Positions 1-8,489 of a stretch of 64,000 nt of DNA are shown here, in pieces. The position numbers were made by a program, and so were the translations under genes. The notes beneath the pieces were generated by a model. It made no database searches and was not told the DNA's origin. It worked only from the letters and a program-made list of their open reading frames with translations. The stretch comes from Gammaproteobacteria bacterium (lineage in GTDB: Bacteria > Pseudomonadota > Gammaproteobacteria > Pseudomonadales > Halieaceae), in the NCBI GenBank assembly GCA_030427085.1, contig JAUHXH010000001.1, forward strand, positions 1,240,001 to 1,304,000. The letters are read 5' to 3'. How positions within the stretch are numbered: the stretch's first letter is position 1; every line of letters begins with the position of its first letter.

Positions 1-933
1 TTCGCCGGCGTTGAACGCGCGAACACACTGGTCCACATATGTCTGGGCAAAATCCAGCTCAGTGCGGGCTTCCGCCAACTTGAACTGGGTGTTCTGGAAT
101 GCGGCGATCGGCTTGCCGAAGGCTTTGCGTTCTTTTACGTAATCGGCTGTAAGGTCCCAGGAAAGCTGCGCACAAGCGATATAGCCACAAGCACCCAGCA
201 GGCGCTCTTCCGCCAGACCCTGCATGAGGTAAATAAATCCTTTGCCCGGCTCGCCCAGAACGTTGGCCTTGGGCACTTTCACATCGTTGAAGAACAACTC
301 GGCCGTGTCCTGGGCTTTGAGGCCCATCTTTTTCAGGTTGCGGCCGCGCTCAAAACCCTCCATGCCGCGCTCCACCAGGAACAGGGTCATGTGGTGGGGA
401 TTGTTGTCCGGGTCGGTTTTCGCCGCCACGATCACCAGATCGGCATTGATGCCGTTGGAGATGAAGGTTTTGGATCCGTTCAGCACCCAGTGATCGTCTT
501 TCTCCACGGCATTGCTGCGCATACCCGCCAGATCACTTCCGGCATCGGGTTCGGTCATCGCGATGGCCAGCACGCACTCACCGCTGACGCAGCGCGGCAG
601 GAAGCGATCGCACTGCTCCTTGTTGCCAAATCGCGTCAGGTAGGGGCCGACCAGGCGGCTGTGCAGGGTGTTGTACCAGTCGCCAACGCGAGCGTAGGCA
701 GTTTCTTCAATGATCACCTGCTCGAAGCGGAAGTCACTGTCACCAGTGCCGCCGTACTCCTCGTCGGGCCAGACCATCAGGAAACCCTGCTCGCCAGCCT
801 TCTGGAAAGCGGAGCGGTCGACGATGCCAGCCTCACGCCATTGCTCCATCTGTGGCACAATCTCGGCGCTGAGAAACTTGCGGTAGGCCTCGCGGAACAT
901 TTGCTGTTCCTCGGTAAAATCGCGCGGTAGCAC
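1..933 (-). CDS. Acyl-CoA dehydrogenase (3' part outside window)
   Basis: FAD enzyme expected to oxidise an acyl-CoA to the 2-enoyl-CoA in beta-oxidation-type catabolism. The first 311 residues are present; the last ~70 lie beyond the left edge. Visible are the flavin/substrate motif AMTEPDAGSDL (about 126-135), NGSKTFISN (152-160) and a helix with EERL (242-245). The second Glu there sits where long-chain and isovaleryl-CoA dehydrogenases carry the catalytic base; the C-terminal site cannot be checked. I chose the GTG at 931-933 because GAGGAG lies 8-9 nt upstream and an in-frame TGA closes the frame just before it. It diverges from the GGDEF gene. Substrate unknown. Confidence 0.9.
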   Translation of the reverse strand, partial: MLPRDFTEEQQMFREAYRKFLSAEIVPQMEQWREAGIVDRSAFQKAGEQGFLMVWPDEEYGGTGDSDFRFEQVIIEETAYARVGDWYNTLHSRLVGPYLTRFGNKEQCDRFLPRCVSGECVLAIAMTEPDAGSDLAGMRSNAVEKDDHWVLNGSKTFISNGINADLVIVAAKTDPDNNPHHMTLFLVERGMEGFERGRNLKKMGLKAQDTAELFFNDVKVPKANVLGEPGKGFIYLMQGLAEERLLGACGYIACAQLSWDLTADYVKERKAFGKPIAAFQNTQFKLAEARTELDFAQTYVDQCVRAFNAGE

Positions 934-1054
934 AGGAGTGGCTCCTCATTGAGTACAGGAAGGCGCCAGTATGGTAAGGCCCTCGGGCGCCAGCAATGAC
1001 CCGCTCCAACAAAAATATTGACTGAAACTGACATTCGAAACAGGACCGCGGGCC

Positions 1055-2227
1055 ATGGAGCCATTGTCGACTTCCGACTGGGCCAACATCTACATTGCCA
1101 TACTGCTGTGTATCAGTGTGGCGCTCTTCGCCTTGGTGGCGCTGCTGAGCAACGGCCCGCGCCGCCCTGCCGGGCTGGGTCTGTTCAGCGTTTACTTTAT
1201 GGCCGGCCTGCTGGGCAGCCTGGTATTCGGCCTGCAGTACAGCACCGGCGGCGAATTGGCGCTGGAAATAGCCGTTATCGCCACCCTGCTCAACAGTATT
1301 GTATTGTTGCTGGCCCTGTGCCAGCGGGCGGGATTGACCCGCCGCCGCTACGCCTGGAGCGGCCTGGCCCTGCTAGCCGTGTTCAGCGGCTTCTGGTTGT
1401 CTGCCGATAAAGTTTTTCTGGTCCATAACGGCGCTATCGGCGCCCTGCTGGCGGCGGTTGCCATGGTCAGCCTTTACCATGCGCGTAACGCGGGTAACGC
1501 CGGCGATGTGATATTGGCCTGTGCCGGCGCGATTGGCGTGCTGGGTACCTTGAGCGCCAGCATGCTGCTGCTGAACAAGCAGGACTCATCACTGGCACAG
1601 GCTGTGGTATTCGGTTCCCTGGGCGCGGTGTATGCCCTGGTAGCGTGTGGCTTCCTCAGTGCCGTTTTACTCGACTACCGGCGCCAGTTGGGGGAGTTGG
1701 TGGTGCGCGACCCGCTGACCCGACTACTCAACGCCCGCGGCCTGCGCAAAGCGCTGGAAGTCACCCTGGCCAATGCCGCCCGCATGCAGCACAACACGGC
1801 TACTTTGCTGATGAACATCGATCATTTCGCTCAGATCAACGACAGCTTTGGCCAGGACTGCGGCGACGCCCTCCTCGGGCAGTTGGCGGTGATCCTGTCT
1901 GACGAATGTCGCGGCAGCGACGTGATCGCGGCCACCGGCCCGGGTGAGTTTGTGGTGGTGCTCCCAGAGACTGAACTGAGCATGGCCCGACGGGTAGCGG
2001 AGCGCTTGCGCGAAGGTGTGGCGCAAGATCCGCTGGTGGTGAAGCAACAAACGGTCAACCTGACCGTGAGTGTAGGGGTCACCGCCTGCCAGGGCAGCGT
2101 CGACCTCGACGCCGAGATCGAGAAAGCCCGACGCGCGCTGGCCCTGGCCAAACGCGGCGGTCGCAATCAGGTGGCCTCCGTAGATCACAGCCCGGTAACC
2201 CTCACCTCCCGCCGGCGCGAAGGCTAG
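1055..2227 (+). CDS. Membrane protein with degenerate GGDEF domain
   Basis: 390 residues: six or so hydrophobic segments (about 12-210) followed by a GGDEF-fold domain (about 218-375) beginning at RDPLTRLLN. The signature GGDEF is GPGEF (295-299), and the metal-binding first Asp of the DxD strand is Asn254 (NIDHF). Two metal ligands known from PleD are thus missing, so cyclase activity is unlikely. The RxxD inhibitory-site motif (RGSD, 286-289), five residues before the signature, is intact, which would allow c-di-GMP binding. The AraC gene begins 2 nt after its stop, suggesting cotranscription. The ligand of the membrane part is unknown. Confidence 0.85.
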   Translation: MEPLSTSDWANIYIAILLCISVALFALVALLSNGPRRPAGLGLFSVYFMAGLLGSLVFGLQYSTGGELALEIAVIATLLNSIVLLLALCQRAGLTRRRYAWSGLALLAVFSGFWLSADKVFLVHNGAIGALLAAVAMVSLYHARNAGNAGDVILACAGAIGVLGTLSASMLLLNKQDSSLAQAVVFGSLGAVYALVACGFLSAVLLDYRRQLGELVVRDPLTRLLNARGLRKALEVTLANAARMQHNTATLLMNIDHFAQINDSFGQDCGDALLGQLAVILSDECRGSDVIAATGPGEFVVVLPETELSMARRVAERLREGVAQDPLVVKQQTVNLTVSVGVTACQGSVDLDAEIEKARRALALAKRGGRNQVASVDHSPVTLTSRRREG

Positions 2228-2229
2228 GC

Positions 2230-3234
2230 ATGTCTCGCCGCATTCCCTCCATTTCGGTGTATTTCGTGCGCGCGGTGCTGCACAACGCGGTGGCCAAGGG
2301 TGTAGATCCAGTAGCCCTGCTACGCCAGAACAGGATTTCACCGCGCCTGCTGGGAGAACCGGATGCCCGGGTGTCTATCGAGCGCTTCGCCGACCTGCAG
2401 GTAACCACCATGCTGGCCATGCAGGATGAGATGTTGGGCTACGGCGAGCGCCGTATGCCCATCGGTAGCTGGGCCATGATGTGTTACGCGGTGATGGGTT
2501 CCGAAACGCTGGGGCAGGCCCTGTCACGTTACTGCCGCTTCTTCCGCCTGTTTGAGTTCGGCCTGTGGTCACACCTGGAAGAAGGCGAGGAGGTCTACCT
2601 TGAGATCCGCAATGCCAACCCGGACTACGATGCGCCGGCCTACCTGTATGAACTGGGCCTGTTCAACGCCCACCGTTTTGCCAGTTGGCTGATCGCAGAA
2701 CATCTGCCGCTAACGCGCGTGGAACTGTCGGTTGGCGGTGGGGCGGATCTGGAAGACTACCAGCGCATGTTCCTCGGCAACCCGATCTTGCCGAACCAGG
2801 CCACCACTCGCCTGGTGTTCGCTCCCGCGCAACTGGACAAGCGCGTGGTACAGAACGAGCAGTCGCTACGCCGCTTCCTGCGCCACCCGGTGCTGGCCAT
2901 GATGACCCAGCGTTTCAATCAGGACAGCTGGACTGCGCAGGTGCGCCAACAGCTCAGCCGTATGCTGATGGAAACGCCTGAGCTCAACGATATCGCCGCC
3001 GAACTGGCGCTGCACCCGCAAACCCTGCGCCGCCGACTGGCCGCCGAAGGTACCTCCTTCAAGGAGCTTAAAAATCAGGTACGCCGCGATACTGCGCTAC
3101 ACTATTTGGGAAGACGGGGCCTCAGCATCGAGGATATCGCCCATCGCTCTGGTTTCTCCGAGTCCAGCGCGTTCATCCGGGCCTTCAAGGGCTGGACCGG
3201 CGTAACCCCCTACACTTACCGCAAGGGGCTTTAA
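2230..3234 (+). CDS. AraC-family transcriptional regulator (OruR/arabinose-binding type)
   Basis: 334 residues with the long N-terminal ligand domain of the OruR/Arabinose_bd-type regulators (about 20-205) and a C-terminal AraC double helix-turn-helix (about 240-334). The HTH shows LNDIAAELALHPQTLRRRL and IEDIAHRSGFSESSAFIRAFK, ending in the usual GVTPYTYRK. Such proteins often regulate lipid, hydroxy-acid or ornithine catabolism, but nothing here fixes the ligand. It starts 2 nt after the GGDEF gene, so the two are probably one transcript; the DUF748 gene follows after 21 nt. Confidence 0.88.
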   Translation: MSRRIPSISVYFVRAVLHNAVAKGVDPVALLRQNRISPRLLGEPDARVSIERFADLQVTTMLAMQDEMLGYGERRMPIGSWAMMCYAVMGSETLGQALSRYCRFFRLFEFGLWSHLEEGEEVYLEIRNANPDYDAPAYLYELGLFNAHRFASWLIAEHLPLTRVELSVGGGADLEDYQRMFLGNPILPNQATTRLVFAPAQLDKRVVQNEQSLRRFLRHPVLAMMTQRFNQDSWTAQVRQQLSRMLMETPELNDIAAELALHPQTLRRRLAAEGTSFKELKNQVRRDTALHYLGRRGLSIEDIAHRSGFSESSAFIRAFKGWTGVTPYTYRKGL

Positions 3235-3255
3235 CCAGCGCCCCCGCAGCGCGAG

Positions 3256-6126
3256 ATGACGGGAGCGACAATCACTGTGCTGAAAGTCTGCCTGAAAGTA
3301 CTGGCCTGGCTCTATATCCTGTATTTGTGCCTGTGCATTCTGATTATTACGCCGGCGCTCAACTTCATGGTGCCGTCGCTAGTGAAAGAGCACACCGGGC
3401 GCCAACTCCATACCGACCTGATCTTCGTCAATCCCTTCAGCCTGGCCGTGCAGGTCCGCGGCGCCCGCCTGATAGACCCGGATGGCGAAAAGTTCGTCGG
3501 CTTCTCCCTGGCCGAGGTCAACCTGTCGCTGGCCAGCCTATGGCGCACTGGCTGGGTGCTGGATGTGGCCGATCTGTCCGACTTGTATGTGCACGTGCGG
3601 CAAACCGGACCGAGCACTTTCAACTTCAGCGACATGCTGCCGCCACCGGATGACACCCCACCACCAGCCGAGCCCACGCCCTTACCGGGCGTGACCGTGA
3701 ACCACCTCCACCTCAGCGCCGAACATCTGGGATTTACCGACCTCACCCGCGAAGCCCCCTTCCACAGCTTTCTGGAAGGTGTGGACATTGCCGTGGACGG
3801 CTTGTCTACGGTAGTCACCGACGGCCGCCCCTACGAGTTGGTGGCGCGTAGCGAACAGGGCGGCGAATTCAGCTGGCGCGGAACGGTGTCGGTGCCCGGG
3901 CAGCGCTCGGAAGGCCACCTGGAATTACGCAATTTGCCCTTACAAGCACCCTGGCGCTTCTTCGAACCACTGCTGAATTTCGAGCTGGTCGAGGGGCGCC
4001 TGTCGGTAGCAACCGATTACCACCTTGATCTTTCGAATGGCGTGGATTACGCACTCACCAATGGCAACCTGAGTATCGACCGACTCGCCACACGCGCACG
4101 TGGCGAGGAGGCATCCACTCTGGGCTGGGGGCGTCTGGCACTATCCGGCATCGCAGTCGATGGCACAGCCTCAGCAGTAGACATCGAAGCGCTACAACTG
4201 GATAAATTCCATCTGGAAGGTTACTACCGTGATGGACGGCTGAGTCTGGCAGAAAAATTTGCCATCAAAAGTGAAGAAGACACAGGGAGCGAAAGTGAAC
4301 CGCCCACTGACGTGGAAGCCAGTCCCTGGCAGATCGCCCTGCACCAACTCGACATCCCCGACGCGCGGATAGACTGGCATTCGGACTTCACCGACCCACC
4401 TGACCTGGAACTGACCCCGGTAACCGTCAAGGTCGAGAACCTGCGCTGGCCGGCGGCGGAGACCGCCACGGTACAACTCGCTCTGCGCGCGAACGACAAA
4501 ACCGACCTGAATGTTTCGGGAACATTGGTTCCCAGCGCACAGCACGCTGACTTGTCGGCATCGCTGACGGCTCTCCCCCTGTCCCTGTTCAATCCCAACC
4601 TGCCGGAGCAGATCCGCGCGGAAATTCGTTCGGGGGAACTTGGCGCCGAGCTATCAGCCGCGCTGGAAGCCGGCGAGCTCACCACCCTGGGTGGCGATGT
4701 TGCCATCGAGGGTTTTGCCGTCGCCGTGCAGGACGATGAACTGGCCTTGACTGGATGGGATTCAGTCCGGCTGGAAGGTATTACCCTGGAGCCTCCCCGT
4801 CAGCAAGCTCGCCTGGAACACCTCATCATCGATGGCTACGAAGGCCGCCTGCACATCCACGAGGATGGCACGGTGAATATGCAGCGGGCCCTCGCCGAGA
4901 ATGCCGAGAGCGCGGACAGCGAGGCAGTTCCCGAAGCAGCCCCCACCGAGAATGTCGAAGAACCGACCAGCGAAGCGGCAACACCCCCATGGCAGTGGCA
5001 GCTCGACCAGATCCAGATCAGCAACAGCGCACTGGATTTCATGGATGCCTCACTGCCGCTGCACTTTCGGACTGTAATCGGTGACCTGCACGGCGAAATC
5101 GCCGGCCTGAGTTCCGACCCGACCAAACTGGCCCGCATCGACTTGCAGGGGTCGGTGGACGAGTACGCTCCAGTGAACTTCGCCGGCACCGCCAGCCCAC
5201 TCGCCGACCCACCCCTGCTCGACCTGGGCCTGACCTTCCAGGGCGTGGACATGGTGCGCCTGACGCCTTACAGCGGCACCTACGCCGGCCACCGTATCGA
5301 CAGTGGCCTGCTCAACCTCGACCTGCGCTATGCGCTGGAGAATCACCGTTTGCAGGGCAATAACCAGGTGGTGATCAGTCAGCTTAAACTAGGCGACACT
5401 GTGGACAGCAACCTGGCCGTAGACCTGCCCTTACAACTGGCCATAGCACTACTGACCGATAGCCGCGGTGTGATCGACCTGGAGGTACCAGTCAGCGGTA
5501 ACCTCGACGACCCGGAGTTTTCCCTTGGCGGCGTTATCTGGGGCGCGTTTTTCAACCTGATTACGAAGGCGGTAACAGCCCCCTTCACCTTGCTCGCCAA
5601 TCTGGTGGGCAGTGACGAAGACCTACAAACCGTATCCTTTGGTCCCGGCGTGTCGGCAGTGAATGCAGCGGCGGCGGAAAAGCTTGATGCACTGGCACAG
5701 GCCCTGATCGAACGGCCCCAAATCCAGTTGGGCGTGGCCGGCCGCAGCCGCGCAGACACCGACGGCGATGCCTTGCGCAAAGCCCAACTCAGAACGGAAC
5801 TGCTGGCAGCGGGGCTAGCCGAATCGGAAGTAGACAGCCGCGGTGAGAACTGGCGCGAAGCCATCGCGCAACGCTATACCACGCTGGGTTTGCCGCCGTC
5901 CGAAAATAGCGAGCCACCCTCCCCCGGCCAAATGTTGCAAGCGGTGCTGGCGCAAATCAGCCTGCCACCTGGCGCGCTCACCAGCCTCGCCAATGAACGT
6001 GCCCTGGAGACAAAACGCTACCTTGTGGGCAATGGCGGAATCGCCGCCGACCGGGTCTTCCTCGACCAGGCCGAAGCCACCTCCGACACACCCTTTGCGG
6101 GAGTTGAGTTGAGCGTGGATATCTAG
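3256..6126 (+). CDS. DUF748 (AsmA-like) envelope protein
   Basis: 956 residues: one N-terminal membrane anchor (about 9-35), then a long beta-rich periplasmic region of the DUF748/AsmA-like superfamily. The family hallmark 'Y.G..I..G.L..DL.Y...' lies around residues 675-700, followed by the conserved block ending near FSLGGVIW. Two acidic, Pro/Ala-rich linkers occur near 340-355 and 545-570. The C-terminal part (about 800-950) resembles the small OmpA-like fold seen at the end of many family members. Related proteins take part in envelope lipid homeostasis; a role here is inferred. A GTG at 3277 with GGGAG upstream is an alternative start. Its last 4 bp overlap the convergent SprT gene. Confidence 0.85.
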   Translation: MTGATITVLKVCLKVLAWLYILYLCLCILIITPALNFMVPSLVKEHTGRQLHTDLIFVNPFSLAVQVRGARLIDPDGEKFVGFSLAEVNLSLASLWRTGWVLDVADLSDLYVHVRQTGPSTFNFSDMLPPPDDTPPPAEPTPLPGVTVNHLHLSAEHLGFTDLTREAPFHSFLEGVDIAVDGLSTVVTDGRPYELVARSEQGGEFSWRGTVSVPGQRSEGHLELRNLPLQAPWRFFEPLLNFELVEGRLSVATDYHLDLSNGVDYALTNGNLSIDRLATRARGEEASTLGWGRLALSGIAVDGTASAVDIEALQLDKFHLEGYYRDGRLSLAEKFAIKSEEDTGSESEPPTDVEASPWQIALHQLDIPDARIDWHSDFTDPPDLELTPVTVKVENLRWPAAETATVQLALRANDKTDLNVSGTLVPSAQHADLSASLTALPLSLFNPNLPEQIRAEIRSGELGAELSAALEAGELTTLGGDVAIEGFAVAVQDDELALTGWDSVRLEGITLEPPRQQARLEHLIIDGYEGRLHIHEDGTVNMQRALAENAESADSEAVPEAAPTENVEEPTSEAATPPWQWQLDQIQISNSALDFMDASLPLHFRTVIGDLHGEIAGLSSDPTKLARIDLQGSVDEYAPVNFAGTASPLADPPLLDLGLTFQGVDMVRLTPYSGTYAGHRIDSGLLNLDLRYALENHRLQGNNQVVISQLKLGDTVDSNLAVDLPLQLAIALLTDSRGVIDLEVPVSGNLDDPEFSLGGVIWGAFFNLITKAVTAPFTLLANLVGSDEDLQTVSFGPGVSAVNAAAAEKLDALAQALIERPQIQLGVAGRSRADTDGDALRKAQLRTELLAAGLAESEVDSRGENWREAIAQRYTTLGLPPSENSEPPSPGQMLQAVLAQISLPPGALTSLANERALETKRYLVGNGGIAADRVFLDQAEATSDTPFAGVELSVDI

Positions 6127-6686
6127 CCGCGATACACCAGGCGGTCACCGCAGCTGATGCAGGTGTATTGCGCCGAACGCCTCTGCACCCGGTTGTGGCG
6201 GGTAGTCGACAGCGCGTGTTCCCGGCAGCCGCATTCATAGGTGTGACTGCGCTGGCGGCGCTGAGGAATATCACTGAGATCGTAGCGGGAAGTGACTTCG
6301 GGACGGACGCCGAAAGCAGCCATCACTTTTTGCCATTGGGGCCCATGGGGTTTGACACGCCGTTTGTAACGCTGGTGCACCACAAAGTGCGCCACCTCGT
6401 GAGGCACGGTGTTGTTCAGGCTGTCATCCAGATAGCGGGCGAAAATCCACGGGTTGTAACGCACGCGCACCTTGTCGCCATGTGCCACGAACATCCCCGA
6501 GCAAGTGCCCTTTAAATCAAACGATACCGGCAGTGGTGGCAAGGTGCATTTGAACAGGCGCTCAGCCAGTCGACAGTAGTGCTCTGTTTGCTGGCGCACG
6601 CGTTGCCGTGTTGCTTCATCGATGGGGCGAAGGGGCGCAGGGGTACAAACAGCAAACAAATCCCCCTGTTGGGGTACCGCACTCAT
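6123..6686 (-). CDS. SprT-like zinc metalloprotease domain protein
   Basis: 187 residues. The metalloprotease motif HEVAH is at 96-100, inside the SprT-like core, and a C-terminal zinc-ribbon is suggested by ECGC (151-154) and CISCG (176-180). SprT/Spartan-type proteins are predicted DNA-associated proteases; the bacterial members are poorly understood. The ATG overlaps the stop of the upstream LysR gene in an ATGA arrangement, so translation is probably coupled to the regulator. Its 3' end overlaps the DUF748 gene by 4 bp, tail to tail. Confidence 0.85.
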   Translation of the reverse strand: MSAVPQQGDLFAVCTPAPLRPIDEATRQRVRQQTEHYCRLAERLFKCTLPPLPVSFDLKGTCSGMFVAHGDKVRVRYNPWIFARYLDDSLNNTVPHEVAHFVVHQRYKRRVKPHGPQWQKVMAAFGVRPEVTSRYDLSDIPQRRQRSHTYECGCREHALSTTRHNRVQRRSAQYTCISCGDRLVYRG

Positions 6687-7567
6687 GTGTAGTCCTCGTG
6701 TGTCATTTCCAACCAGCGTTGCAAGGTGGCGCTGTGGAATTTATCCCGGCGCATTACGATATGAAAGCGGCGGCGAAAATCTCGTTGGGGAATTTCCAGG
6801 GGCGCCAGCGAGCCCCGCCCGAAGGCATCGGCCAGGCTGATACGCGACAGGCAGCCCACGCCAAGGCCCGCTTCCACCGCCCGCTTGATGGCCTCAGTGT
6901 GCTGCAATTCGAGATTGATGACCAGATCGGAAAGGATATCGCGCATGGCAAAGTCGAAGGTCTGCCGGGTTCCGGAGCCCGGCTCACGGACCACCCACGG
7001 CAGCGTTCTCAGGGTCTGGTTTGACACCGGGCCTGCACCCACAAGGGGATGATCGGGGGCGGCGAAGGCCACCAGTTCATCGCCGCGCCAGTCCGACACT
7101 TCCAGCTCCGGGTGCTGTAGCTCCCCCTCCACCAGACCCAGATCCAGCTCAAAGCGCGCCACACGCTCGGCGATTGCTGCGGTGTTTTCCACCACCAGGC
7201 TGACCTGGGCTGAGGGATAACGCTCACGGAACCGGGCAATCATGCCCACGGCGAGGTAATTGCCGATGGTCAGTGTGGCCCCCACCCGTAACCGGCCCAG
7301 GGTGTCGGGGCTGGCCAGTTCCCGCTCGAAATCCTGCGCCTGTGCCAGCAGGTTTTCCGCCGCCGGACGCAGGCTGGCCCCCAGTTCACTCAACTGCAGG
7401 CGTTTGCCCACCCGATCAAACAGCGCCACCTCGAACTGCTGTTCCAGTTCCTTCAGGGCACCGCTGGCCGCGGACTGAGACATGGCCAGGCTGTCCGCCG
7501 CGTGGGTTACGTTCTCGTGGCGGGCAATGGCGAGGAAAATCTCCAGTTGCCGCAGGCTGTAGCGCAT
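6683..7567 (-). CDS. LysR-family regulator divergent from fpr (FinR-like by context)
   Basis: 294 residues: N-terminal winged HTH (LRQLEIFLAIARHENVTHAA, then SQSAASGALKELE, about 5-60) and a LysR substrate-binding domain (about 90-290). The ATG has AGGAGAG 8 nt upstream. It is divergent from fpr across about 120 bp. In Pseudomonas the LysR regulator FinR sits divergent to fprA and activates it under superoxide stress, so a similar role is inferred from position. A perfect T-N11-A inverted repeat in the intergenic region is a plausible operator. The downstream SprT-like gene is translationally coupled. Confidence 0.88.
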   Translation of the reverse strand: MRYSLRQLEIFLAIARHENVTHAADSLAMSQSAASGALKELEQQFEVALFDRVGKRLQLSELGASLRPAAENLLAQAQDFERELASPDTLGRLRVGATLTIGNYLAVGMIARFRERYPSAQVSLVVENTAAIAERVARFELDLGLVEGELQHPELEVSDWRGDELVAFAAPDHPLVGAGPVSNQTLRTLPWVVREPGSGTRQTFDFAMRDILSDLVINLELQHTEAIKRAVEAGLGVGCLSRISLADAFGRGSLAPLEIPQRDFRRRFHIVMRRDKFHSATLQRWLEMTHEDYT

Positions 7568-7627
7568 CGGGACCGCTCTCCTGGCTCAATCTGTATATCG
7601 GTTTTATCGATTTATATCATCTTTATA

Positions 7628-7650
7628 AACCATTTTACCAATATATGGTT
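7628..7650. promoter_or_regulatory. Candidate LysR operator (T-N11-A inverted repeat)
   Basis: Perfect 6-bp inverted repeat AACCAT-N11-ATGGTT in the AT-rich gap between the LysR gene and fpr. Its inner bases form the T-N11-A core typical of LysR binding sites. It lies about 40 bp before the fpr ATG and about 60 bp from the LysR start, so it could serve both promoters. Seen directly; function inferred. Confidence 0.55.
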
Positions 7651-7690
7651 CCGTACTACGCTGGCGGTCTATCGAATAGAGGAGCCTGAC

Positions 7691-8464
7691 ATGGCCACAC
7701 TACTGCGTGAACAAGTTACCAGCGTCCACCACTGGACCGACCGCCTGTTCAGCTTCCGCACCACTCGCGACCGCGGTTTTCGCTTCAAAAACGGCCACTT
7801 CACCATGATTGGCCTGGAACGGGACGGCAAGCCCCTGATGCGCGCTTACAGCATGGCCAGCGCCAATCACGAGGACGAACTGGAGTTTTTCAGCATCAAG
7901 GTCCCGGACGGCCCGTTGACCTCTAAATTGCAGGGCATTCAGGTAGGCGATGAAGTGCTGGTCAACAGCAAGGCAACCGGCACCCTGGAAGTGGACAACC
8001 TGCTGCCGGGCAAGCACCTCTACCTGATCGCCACCGGCACCGGGCTGGCCCCCTTCCTGAGCATCATCAAGGATCCGGAAGTCTACGAGCACTACGACAA
8101 GGTGATCCTGACCCACGGTACCCGGCACATTGCCGACCTGGCCTATCAGGAAGCCATTACTGACCTGCTGCCGCAGGACGAATACCTGGGTGAGATGGTG
8201 GTGAACAAGCTGCTCTACTACCCCACGGTAACGCGAGAGAAGTTCCGCAATAACGGCCGCCTGACCGACCTGTTGAAGATCGGTAAACTGGCCACCGATC
8301 TGGGACTGCCCGCAATCAACCCGGACGATGACCGCTTCATGCTGTGCGGCAGCCCCAGCATGCTGAAGGAAACCTGCGACATGCTGGACGGGCTCGGCTT
8401 CAGCGAATCACGCAATGGCAAAACCGGCCACTACGTGATTGAGCGGGCCTTTGTAGAAACCTGA
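7691..8464 (+). CDS. fpr: Ferredoxin/flavodoxin--NADP+ reductase
   Basis: 257 residues, normal length for bacterial Fpr. It moves electrons between NADPH and ferredoxin or flavodoxin through FAD. The FAD motif RAYSMAS is at about 51-57 and the NADP-binding GTGLAP at about 116-121; CGSPSML and the C-terminal YVIERAFVE are typical. A longer reading from 7502 exists, but the ATG at 7691 is preceded by GAGGAG at the right distance and gives the standard N-terminus, so I start there. Likely controlled by the divergent LysR protein, possibly as an oxidative-stress response. Confidence 0.93.
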   Translation: MATLLREQVTSVHHWTDRLFSFRTTRDRGFRFKNGHFTMIGLERDGKPLMRAYSMASANHEDELEFFSIKVPDGPLTSKLQGIQVGDEVLVNSKATGTLEVDNLLPGKHLYLIATGTGLAPFLSIIKDPEVYEHYDKVILTHGTRHIADLAYQEAITDLLPQDEYLGEMVVNKLLYYPTVTREKFRNNGRLTDLLKIGKLATDLGLPAINPDDDRFMLCGSPSMLKETCDMLDGLGFSESRNGKTGHYVIERAFVET

Positions 8465-8489
8465 CCCGCAGCCTGGTTAACGCGGTCGC

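Noticed and set aside
777-1064. Possible small gene between the acyl-CoA dehydrogenase and the GGDEF gene
   Set aside because: It is a shadow frame of the dehydrogenase 5' end; the GTG start at 933 with its ribosome site explains the region better.
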